DNA of 12,179 bases, from NCBI GenBank assembly GCA_004296815.1, contig SCVT01000576.1, positions 1 through 12,179 on the forward strand, in the 5' to 3' direction. The stretch's first letter is position 1; each line of letters begins with the position of its first letter. This DNA is from Reyranella sp. (GTDB taxonomy: Bacteria > Pseudomonadota > Alphaproteobacteria > Reyranellales > Reyranellaceae). The translations under genes were made by a program, and so were the position numbers. Shown one piece after another: positions 6,199-12,179 of the stretch. Under the pieces are notes generated by a model. It did not search any database. It was not told the DNA's origin and was given only the letters and a program-made list of their open reading frames with translations.

Positions 6199-6213
6199 CC
6201 GGCCACGGGTCAC
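6195..6213 (+). other. Small hairpin overlapping the OmpA-like stop codon
   Basis: GTGACC (6195-6200) and GGTCAC (6208-6213) form a 6-bp stem with a 7-nt loop; the TGA stop is inside the first arm. No T-run follows, so this is not an intrinsic terminator. It could affect mRNA stability or coupling between the first and second genes across their 40-nt gap. The role is speculative. Confidence 0.22.
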
Positions 6214-6238
6214 GGCCCCGCACGCGGTACGTGATCGC

Positions 6239-7387
6239 ATGAGCAATCCGCTTCCGTACCTCGTCCGCATGCTGCTGTTCCTGGCGGCGGTCGCGGGCAT
6301 CGCCTACCTGCTGCACGAAGATCTGCTGCGCGTGTTCCTCAACACGCCGATCCTGAACAGCGTCATCGTGGGCGTGCTTGTCGTCGGCATCTTCTTCGTC
6401 ATGCGCCAGGTCATCGCGCTGTGGCCGGAAGTTCGCTGGCTGCGCCGCTTCCAGCAGCGCGAGCCCGGCGCGCCGCCGCTCGACACCTATTCGATCGACC
6501 TGCTGGCGCCGATGGCCACGATGCTGGGCGAGCGCCAGGACAGCTTCCGCCTGTCGCCGACCGCGTCGCGCGCGCTGCTCGACGGCATCGCCATGCGCCT
6601 CGACGAGCGACGCGAGCTCAGCCGCTACATGATCGGCCTGCTGATCTTCCTCGGCCTGCTCGGCACCTTCTGGGGCCTGCTCGAGACGATCGGCGCCGTC
6701 GCCGACGCGATCGGCAGCCTGCAGGTTTCCGGCGGCGACGCGGTGCAGATGTTCGCCAAGCTGAAGCAAGGCATCGAAGGCCCGCTCAAGGGCATGGCGA
6801 CGGCCTTCGGCGCCTCGCTGTTCGGCCTCTCGGGGTCGCTGGTCCTGGGCTTCCTCGAGCTGCAGGCCAGCCAGGCACAGGGCCGCTTCCACATCGAGCT
6901 CGAGGAATGGCTGGCGGGCGCCACGCGCCTCTCGAGCAGCCCGATGCAGGGCGAGGGCGAGGCCGGTGTGTCCGTCTACGTCGAGGCCCTGCTGGAGCGC
7001 ACGGCCGACGGGCTCGACGAGCTGACGCGCATCATGCGCCGCAGCGAGGACAACCGTGAAGCCGCCGCGATCGCCAACGCCACGCTGGTCGAGCGGCTGG
7101 CGGCGTTGGCCGAAAGCATGCGCTCGCAGCAGACCCTGCTCGCGAGGCTGGCGGAGCATTCCATCGAGCTGCGCGGCACCGTGACCCGCCTCTCCGAGCG
7201 CGGGCCCGATCCCGACAGCGAGGCGCTGGCCGCGCACCAGCGCAACATCGAAGCGAGCCTCGCGCGCCTGGTCGAGGAAAGCGCACGTAACCGGACGGCG
7301 CTGGCCGACGAACTGCGCGGCGAGTTCCGGCTGCTCGCCCGCACCATTGCGGCGAGCCGTGGCGGCACGCCGCCGCCGCAGGCCTAG
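6239..7387 (+). CDS. MotA/TolQ/ExbB-family proton-channel subunit with long cytoplasmic tail
   Basis: A 382-residue inner-membrane protein related to MotA, TolQ and ExbB, which form proton channels that drive work in the envelope. Four membrane segments are visible: about 7-26, 40-60, 131-152 (GLLIFLGLLGTFWGLLETIG) and 185-208 (GMATAFGASLFGLSGSLVLG). The last two carry the family's GTxxG/GxAxAxxxS pattern. A cytoplasmic loop (61-130) sits between TM2 and TM3, as in MotA. Residues 215-382 form a charged, heptad-like helical tail (LERTADGLDELTRIMRR, then several LARL/VEE repeats), longer than in TolQ or ExbB. The partner MotB-like gene starts 5 nt after its stop, so the two are surely translated together. 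There are no flagellar genes nearby, and the tail and partner differ from flagellar MotA, so this is probably a non-flagellar motor. The start follows a weak Shine-Dalgarno. Confidence 0.85.
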   Translation: MSNPLPYLVRMLLFLAAVAGIAYLLHEDLLRVFLNTPILNSVIVGVLVVGIFFVMRQVIALWPEVRWLRRFQQREPGAPPLDTYSIDLLAPMATMLGERQDSFRLSPTASRALLDGIAMRLDERRELSRYMIGLLIFLGLLGTFWGLLETIGAVADAIGSLQVSGGDAVQMFAKLKQGIEGPLKGMATAFGASLFGLSGSLVLGFLELQASQAQGRFHIELEEWLAGATRLSSSPMQGEGEAGVSVYVEALLERTADGLDELTRIMRRSEDNREAAAIANATLVERLAALAESMRSQQTLLARLAEHSIELRGTVTRLSERGPDPDSEALAAHQRNIEASLARLVEESARNRTALADELRGEFRLLARTIAASRGGTPPPQA

Positions 7388-7392
7388 CGCAC

Positions 7393-8592
7393 ATGGCGGC
7401 CGCCTCGTCCCGCCGTCGCTCCGGAGGCGCGGACTACACCTGGCCGGGCTACGTCGATGCTCTCACGACCCTGCTGATGGTGCTGATCTTCCTGCTGTCG
7501 CTGTTCAGCGTCGCGCAGTTCACCCTGTCGGACGCCCTCTCCAACCGCGACAGCGCCATCGACAGCCTCGGCCGGCAGATCGGCGACCTCGCGAGCCAGC
7601 TCTCGGTCGAGAAGAAGGCGACGCAGAGCCTGCAGCAGGACCTCGAGAAGCTCACCCTGCAGCTTCGGCAGAACCAGGCCGAGCGCGAGCGGCTGAACAC
7701 CGACCTCGCTGCCCAGCGCCGCAGCGCCGATGCCCTCAAGATCGAGCGCGACCAGCTCACCGAGCGCCTGACTTCGATGCTGTCGGAGCGCGACCGGCTC
7801 GCCGCCTCACTGCAGACCCAGGAGAGGGCGGCAGCCGCCAAAGCCGAGGACCTGCAGAAGGAGATCGAGCGCCAGCGGCTCGAACTCACCCGCCTCGCAG
7901 CCTCCCTGGCCGCCGCCAACGACGAGAAGGGCAAGCTGTTCGGCGACCTCACCGAGGAGCAGAAGCTGTCGGCCGAGCAGAAGGCTGCCGTAGTACGCAT
8001 GACCGCCGAGCTGGCCGGCCTCAAGGACGAGCTCGCCCGCCTCAACGCCGCGCTCGAAGCGGCCGACGCGAAAGCCAAGGACCAGCAGGTCCAGATCGTC
8101 GATCTCGGCCAGAAGCTCAATCGCGCGCTCGCCAGCAAGGTCGAGGAACTGGCGCGCTACCGCTCGGAGTTCTTCGGCAAGCTGCGCGAGGCGCTGCGCG
8201 GCCAGCGCGACGTGCAGATCGTGGGCGACCGCTTCGTCTTCCAATCGGAGGTGCTCTTCCCCTCCGGCTCCGCGCAGCTCCAGCCGGGCGGCGAGAAGCA
8301 GCTCGCCGACGTCGCCTCGCGGCTGATCGAGATCGGCCAGACCATTCCCCGGGACATCAACTGGGTGCTGCAGGTCGACGGCCATACCGACGACAAGCCG
8401 ATCCGCAACGCGGTCTTCCCCTCGAACTGGGAGCTCTCGACAGCGCGCGCCATCGCCGTGGTGAAGTTCCTCCACAGCCAGGGCATCCCCAACAGCCGGC
8501 TGGTGGCGGCGGGCTACGCCGAGTTCCAGCCGCTGTCGGCCATCGACACGGCGCGCAACCGCCGCATCGAGCTCAAGCTCACCAACCGCTAG
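7393..8592 (+). CDS. MotB-like peptidoglycan-binding protein with long periplasmic coiled coil (OmpA domain)
   Basis: The 399-residue product is the stator-type partner of the preceding channel. A short basic N-terminus is followed by one membrane helix (about 17-40, WPGYVDALTTLLMVLIFLLS), in which Asp22 matches the proton-accepting Asp of MotB/TolR/ExbD. Residues about 50-255 are a continuous heptad-rich coiled coil (LGRQIGDLASQLSVEKKATQ and many ELARLN/LQKEIE-like heptads), far longer than in MotB. Residues 270-399 form a complete OmpA domain: VLFPSGSAQLQPGGEKQL, DGHTDD (329-334), NWELSTARA (346-354) and NRRIELKL (389-396), with all the peptidoglycan-contacting residues. The coiled coil would push the OmpA domain out to the cell wall. 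Alphaproteobacteria commonly carry such a pair. It also resembles ZorB of Zorya antiphage systems in plan, but no other zor gene is next to it. Confidence 0.87.
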   Translation: MAAASSRRRSGGADYTWPGYVDALTTLLMVLIFLLSLFSVAQFTLSDALSNRDSAIDSLGRQIGDLASQLSVEKKATQSLQQDLEKLTLQLRQNQAERERLNTDLAAQRRSADALKIERDQLTERLTSMLSERDRLAASLQTQERAAAAKAEDLQKEIERQRLELTRLAASLAAANDEKGKLFGDLTEEQKLSAEQKAAVVRMTAELAGLKDELARLNAALEAADAKAKDQQVQIVDLGQKLNRALASKVEELARYRSEFFGKLREALRGQRDVQIVGDRFVFQSEVLFPSGSAQLQPGGEKQLADVASRLIEIGQTIPRDINWVLQVDGHTDDKPIRNAVFPSNWELSTARAIAVVKFLHSQGIPNSRLVAAGYAEFQPLSAIDTARNRRIELKLTNR

Positions 8593-9027
8593 TTACAATA
8601 GCCCCAGCCGCTTCAGCTCGGCTGCCATCTCCGGCGGCATGTCCGCCGTGTCGCCGCGCGACAGGTCGGGCGGCGCGCTCTCAGGATCGAGGTAGCGCCA
8701 GCCCTGGAAGGCCTTGCAGGCGCGTGGCGCGGTCCGGACGAGGGTGCGCTTGACCTTGATCCGGCAGTATTTCCTGCCGTCCTCCTTGTCGATGTCCTCC
8801 TCGAAGCCGACCAGCTCCTGCCGGCAGCGGATGACGCCGCGGACCACCCAGTAGAGCGAGCCGCCGCCGCCGAGCAGCTCCTCGGTCCGCCGCGGCGTGT
8901 TGCGGGTATAGACCCAGTGCGGCGAGCGCGGCGACTGGCGGCGCTGCTTGCGCCGCGCGGCCTGTAGTTTCTTCATGTGCGAAAGATCGTCGACGCCGAC
9001 CGCGAGCTTGATGATATGCAACGCCAT
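8593..9027 (-). CDS. DUF1489 family protein
   Basis: A 144-residue protein of DUF1489, a family of unknown function found mainly in Alphaproteobacteria. Recognised pieces are MALHIIKLAVGVD (1-13), TRNTPRR (41-47), GSLYWVVRGVIRCRQ (56-70), the block KVKRTLVRTAPRACKAFQGW (91-110) and the C-terminal MPPEMAAELKRLGLL. There is no signal peptide or membrane helix, so it is cytoplasmic; the conserved Cys residues (68, 88, 104) and many Arg/Lys are notable, but no enzymatic motif is known to me. The ATG at 9027 gives the family-standard N-terminus. Its stop TAA abuts the MotB-like stop with no gap, in convergent orientation. It faces the alpha-2-macroglobulin gene across 161 bp. Function unknown. Confidence 0.85.
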   Translation of the reverse strand: MALHIIKLAVGVDDLSHMKKLQAARRKQRRQSPRSPHWVYTRNTPRRTEELLGGGGSLYWVVRGVIRCRQELVGFEEDIDKEDGRKYCRIKVKRTLVRTAPRACKAFQGWRYLDPESAPPDLSRGDTADMPPEMAAELKRLGLL

Positions 9028-9188
9028 GCCTCGCGCTTAGTACGTCGGCGGGCACAAGCTCAAGCGTCGCCTATCCACAGCGTGACCTTCCCGCCACAGC
9101 CTGCGAGAATTCGCGCGCAAACTCCAGACTCCACAGTGTTTGCACAATCGGCGGATTATCGTCCGTTTGCTTTTTCGCGGGGGTTCTC
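9028..9188. other. Divergent intergenic region between DUF1489 and the alpha-2-macroglobulin gene
   Basis: This 161-bp gap must hold the promoters of both genes, but I find no convincing -35/-10 pair. The run from 9137 to 9178 is more A/T-rich than its surroundings (GTTTGCACAATC and later GATTATCG, then TTTGCTTTTT), which suits a promoter for the plus-strand gene. GGGGG (9179-9183) lies 5 nt before the ATG at 9189 as a Shine-Dalgarno. CTATCCACA at 9071-9079 differs by one base from the DnaA-box TTATCCACA and is probably chance. Confidence 0.35.
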
Positions 9189-12179
9189 ATGAATCGGTCG
9201 ACGCTGGCTGCCCTGGTCGTAGCCCTGATGCTGGGCTCCGGCATTGCGGGTTACCTTGTGGGGAGGCCGGGCGATTCAGTCGACAAGCCCCAGCCGCCGC
9301 GCGTCGCATCGACGACTGCCCCCGCGGCGCCCACAACGCCGGCGCCCGCCACGCCTCCGGCCTCGACCTCCGCGGCCCCGACGCCGATCGCCCAGCCCCC
9401 GGCGCTGCCCAGCGATCCCTTCGCCTACCGCCGCGTCGGCATCGACAGCAGCCGCACCGAGGCCGAGGCTTGCCTCGCCTTCAACAAGCCGCTGGCGACC
9501 GGCGACGTGAAGTTCGGCGACTTCATCAAGCTCGAGCCGGACGCGCGGGTCGCCCTGCGCACCGACGACAACCGGCTGTGCATCGCGGGCCTCGCCTACG
9601 GACAGGACTACAAGGTGACCTTGCGCCAGGGCCTGCCCGGCCGCGACGGCGAGAAGCTCGCCGCCGACCAGGACGTGACCGTGGCGCTGGGCGCCCGCCC
9701 CGCCGTTGTCACCCTGCCGGGCAAGGGCTTCATCCTGCCGCGCGGTAGCGCCGCCGGCCTGCCGGTCACGACCATCAACGTCTCGAAGGTCGGCATCTCG
9801 GTCTATCGCGTGAACGAGCGCGGCATCGATCGCTTCGCCTCCGACCGCTACTCCTATTACGACATGGCCTTCCCCGGCTCCGAGCCGGTCACCGAGTCGT
9901 GGTCGCTCAGGAACTGGCTGAACGGCAGCAACGGTACCGAGCAGTGGACCGGCACGATGGACGTGCGCAGCGTGCCCAACCAGGCCGTCGTCACGGCCTT
10001 CCCGATTCGCGAGACGATCAAGGACTGGAAGCCCGGTGCCTACTTCGTCGTCATCTGGAACGCCGCCAAGCCGCCGTCACGCGACGCCTACGACGAGGAC
10101 GATTCGGGCAGCGCCACCGGCATGTGGGTGGTCGACACCGACATCGGCCTCACGAGCTTCACCGGCGAGGACGGGCTCAACGTCTTCGCCCGCTCGCTGC
10201 AGACCGCCCAGCCGCTGGCGGGCATCGAGGTCGTGCTGCTGTCGCGCGGCAACGAACCGATCGGCAAGGTCGTCACAGCCGCCGACGGACGCGCCTCGTT
10301 CGCCGCGGGCCTGCTGAAAGGCAAGGGCGCTGCGGAAGCGGTCGCTCTCATGGCGATGGCCGGCGACCGGCAGGAATTCTCCCGCCTCGAGCTCACCAAG
10401 GCCGCGTTCGACCTGTCCGATCGCGGCGTCGACGGCCGCGCGCAGCCCGGCCCGGTCGATGCGTTCCTCTACACCGAGCGCGGCGTCTACCGGCCGGGCG
10501 AGACGGTGCAGCTCATGGCGCTGGTGCGCGACGACGGTGCCAATGCGCTCGCCAACATGCCCGTGACCTTCATCGTGAAGCGTCCCGACGGCAGCGAGTT
10601 CACGCGCTACACCCACGCGCTGCAGGCGTCGGGCGCACTGCACCAGACGATCGACCTGCCGAAATCGTCGCGGCGCGGACGCTGGTCCGCGGCGGCCTAT
10701 ATCGATCCCAAGGGTGCGCCCGTCGGCCGTGTGGAGTTCTCGGTCGAGGACTTCGTGCCGGAGAAGCTCAAGGTCGAGATCGCGTCGGAGAAGCCGATCC
10801 TGCGGCCCGGCACGCTCAATGCCTTCACCGTCCAGGCCGACTTCCTCTACGGCGCGCCGGCGGCCGACCTCGCTGTGGAAGGCGATCTGCGCATCACGGT
10901 CGACGACAGCCCCTTTCCGGCTTTCGCCAAGTACCGGTTCGGTCCGGAGGAGCAGCGCGAGAAGTTCGAGCCGCCGTTCATCGAGCTCAAGGGGCCCGAC
11001 ACCGACCAGACGGGCAAGGCACGCCTCGAATGGCCCGGCGACCAGGTCAAGGACACCGCCGTGCCGTTGCGCGGCACCGTCCAGGTCCGCGTCTTCGAGC
11101 CGGGCGGCGGCCGCGCCACCAGGAACGACAAGGTCCTGCCGGTGCGCAGCCGCGACACCTACATCGGCATCAGCCCGACCTTCGAAGGGCGCTATTCGCG
11201 CGAGGGCATCGACACCGAGTTCGACATCGTCGCCGTGAACGACAGCGGCCAGCAGGTCGCGCGGCCGTCGGTCGAGTACCGGATCGAGCGCATCACCACG
11301 GCCTACCAGTGGTATCAGGTCGACGGCCGCTGGCGCTGGCAGTCGCAGTCGAACACGCGGCTGGTCACCAGCGACCGGCTGGTTCTCAAGGCCGACGGGC
11401 CGACGCGCGTTTCCCAGCGCCTGAGCTGGGGCCGGCACAAGCTGATCGTCGTGGACCGGGAGAAGAACACCTCGACCGACATCACCTTCTATGTCGGCTG
11501 GTATGGCGGCACAGGCGCGGAAGAGACGCCCGACACGCTCAAGGTCGCGAGCGACAAGCCGAACTACGCGCCGGGCGAGAACGCTCGCCTGCGCATCGAG
11601 GCGCCGTTCGCGGGCGAGGCGCTGATTGCCATCGCCACCGACCGGATCGTCGACACACGACCGGTGCAGGTCCCGGCCGGCGGCACCACGGTCGAGATCC
11701 CGGTGAAGGCCGAATGGGGCGCCGGCGCCTATGCGCTCGTGACCGCGTGGCGACCGCTCGCCGCGCCGGCCGAGCGCACGCCCACCCGCGCCATCGGCGC
11801 GGTCTGGCTCGGCCTCAATCCGGCGTTGCGTACGCTCGCGGTCCAGATCGGCACGCCTGAGAAGATCACGCCGCGGCAGAAGATCGAGGTTCCGGTCAAG
11901 GTCTCCAACCTGGCTGGCGGCGAGGCGTTCGTCACGCTGGCCGCGGTCGACGAGGGCATCCTTCAGCTCACGCGCTACCGCACGCCGAAGCCCGCCGACT
12001 ACTATTTCGGCAAACGCGCCCTGGGCGTCGCCATGCGCGACGACTACGGCCGCCTGCTCGACACACGGGCAGACGATCTCGGCCGCATCCGGACCGGCGG
12101 CGATGCCGGCGACATCGGCGGGCTCGACGTCGTGCCGACGCGCACGGTCGCGCTGTTCAGCGGCCCGGTGAAGCTCGAC
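9189..12179 (+). CDS. Alpha-2-macroglobulin family protein, N-terminal part (truncated by window edge)
   Basis: The frame from the ATG at 9189 stays open to the right edge: 997 codons without a stop. Bacterial alpha-2-macroglobulins are large periplasmic proteins that trap proteases, commonly next to pbpC. Residues 5-22 form a hydrophobic signal or membrane anchor (LAALVVALMLGSGIAGYLVG) and contain no lipobox Cys, unlike the E. coli lipoprotein YfhM. A Pro/Thr/Ala spacer follows (33-75). Cys95 and Cys131 may pair in the first folded domain. Family marks are YTERGVYRPGE (428-438) and AVDEGILQLTRY (919-930), the latter typical of the alpha-2-macroglobulin core. Typical family length is over 1,500 residues, so the thioester region (CxEQ) and receptor-binding part lie beyond the window; type I or II cannot be told. 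The Shine-Dalgarno is GGGGG at 9179-9183. It is probably periplasmic and anchored in the inner membrane. Confidence 0.9.
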   Translation, partial: MNRSTLAALVVALMLGSGIAGYLVGRPGDSVDKPQPPRVASTTAPAAPTTPAPATPPASTSAAPTPIAQPPALPSDPFAYRRVGIDSSRTEAEACLAFNKPLATGDVKFGDFIKLEPDARVALRTDDNRLCIAGLAYGQDYKVTLRQGLPGRDGEKLAADQDVTVALGARPAVVTLPGKGFILPRGSAAGLPVTTINVSKVGISVYRVNERGIDRFASDRYSYYDMAFPGSEPVTESWSLRNWLNGSNGTEQWTGTMDVRSVPNQAVVTAFPIRETIKDWKPGAYFVVIWNAAKPPSRDAYDEDDSGSATGMWVVDTDIGLTSFTGEDGLNVFARSLQTAQPLAGIEVVLLSRGNEPIGKVVTAADGRASFAAGLLKGKGAAEAVALMAMAGDRQEFSRLELTKAAFDLSDRGVDGRAQPGPVDAFLYTERGVYRPGETVQLMALVRDDGANALANMPVTFIVKRPDGSEFTRYTHALQASGALHQTIDLPKSSRRGRWSAAAYIDPKGAPVGRVEFSVEDFVPEKLKVEIASEKPILRPGTLNAFTVQADFLYGAPAADLAVEGDLRITVDDSPFPAFAKYRFGPEEQREKFEPPFIELKGPDTDQTGKARLEWPGDQVKDTAVPLRGTVQVRVFEPGGGRATRNDKVLPVRSRDTYIGISPTFEGRYSREGIDTEFDIVAVNDSGQQVARPSVEYRIERITTAYQWYQVDGRWRWQSQSNTRLVTSDRLVLKADGPTRVSQRLSWGRHKLIVVDREKNTSTDITFYVGWYGGTGAEETPDTLKVASDKPNYAPGENARLRIEAPFAGEALIAIATDRIVDTRPVQVPAGGTTVEIPVKAEWGAGAYALVTAWRPLAAPAERTPTRAIGAVWLGLNPALRTLAVQIGTPEKITPRQKIEVPVKVSNLAGGEAFVTLAAVDEGILQLTRYRTPKPADYYFGKRALGVAMRDDYGRLLDTRADDLGRIRTGGDAGDIGGLDVVPTRTVALFSGPVKLD

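Noticed and set aside
4624..6300. 558-codon open frame on the minus strand
   Set aside because: It is low-complexity, Arg/Gly-rich sequence antisense to the LysR and OmpA-like genes. It arises because GC-rich coding DNA has few stops in other frames.
5933..7237. 434-codon open frame on the minus strand
   Set aside because: It is antisense to the MotA-like gene and to the end of the OmpA-like gene, with His/Arg/Gln-rich composition typical of shadow frames.
6239..8592. Zorya antiphage system (ZorA/ZorB)
   Set aside because: The domain plan is similar, but the neighbours are an OmpA-like gene, DUF1489 and an alpha-2-macroglobulin. No ZorC, ZorD helicase/nuclease or ZorE is present, and the setting looks like core genome.
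6239..8592. Flagellar stator motA/motB
   Set aside because: There are no flagellar genes around. The MotB-like protein has a coiled coil of about 200 residues and the MotA-like protein a long tail, both unlike flagellar stators.
10077..11438. 453-codon open frame on the minus strand
   Set aside because: It is antisense to the alpha-2-macroglobulin gene with no recognisable domain; a GC-bias shadow.
9899..11860. 653-codon open frame on the plus strand
   Set aside because: It is an Arg/Ala/Gly-rich frame shifted inside the alpha-2-macroglobulin gene, which has clear family motifs in its own uninterrupted frame.

Overview
The window is a GC-rich stretch (visibly around two thirds G+C) with tightly packed genes, very little non-coding DNA and strong G/C bias at third codon positions. 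Gene content points to an alphaproteobacterium. The markers are a DUF1489 protein (a family known mainly from Alphaproteobacteria), an EF-P/EpmA pair next to an inositol monophosphatase, and a MotA/TolQ-like plus coiled-coil OmpA/MotB-like gene pair. The genus cannot be fixed from this sequence; a Rhodospirillales/Rhizobiales-like lineage is my best inference. I see no insertion sequence, phage gene, tRNA, rRNA or CRISPR array. The region reads as core chromosome, not an island.

Layout, left to right. At 1-398 (minus) lies the 5' part of a membrane-anchored SGNH/GDSL-type protein that runs off the left edge. At 488-1132 (plus) is thiE, thiamine phosphate synthase, whose 3' end overlaps by 21 bp the convergent gene epmA (minus, 1112-2107). 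Divergent from epmA are an MmcQ/YjbR-family gene (2152-2505), then efp (2632-3201) and an inositol monophosphatase-family gene (3211-4122). The phosphatase meets a convergent LysR-type regulator (minus, 4119-5009) at a shared CTAG stop. A 163-bp divergent intergenic region with a plausible sigma70-type promoter leads into three same-strand envelope genes: a secreted Pro/Ala-rich OmpA-like protein (5173-6198), a MotA/TolQ/ExbB-type proton-channel subunit (6239-7387) and a MotB-like OmpA-domain protein with a long coiled coil (7393-8592). A DUF1489 gene (minus, 8593-9027) abuts the last of these. From 9189 to the right edge runs a truncated alpha-2-macroglobulin-family gene with 997 visible codons.

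How the genes work together. EpmA attaches a beta-lysyl group to a conserved lysine of EF-P, so enzyme and substrate are encoded within about 0.5 kb of each other. The other modification enzyme, EpmB (lysine 2,3-aminomutase), is not in the window. The three envelope genes look like one unit in which a proton-driven inner-membrane channel is tied to peptidoglycan through OmpA-like domains. This is the most interesting part of the window and its physiological role is not evident from sequence. The alpha-2-macroglobulin would be a periplasmic protease trap or envelope-defence protein. The ThiE, YjbR, LysR and DUF1489 genes appear to be ordinary housekeeping or regulatory genes.
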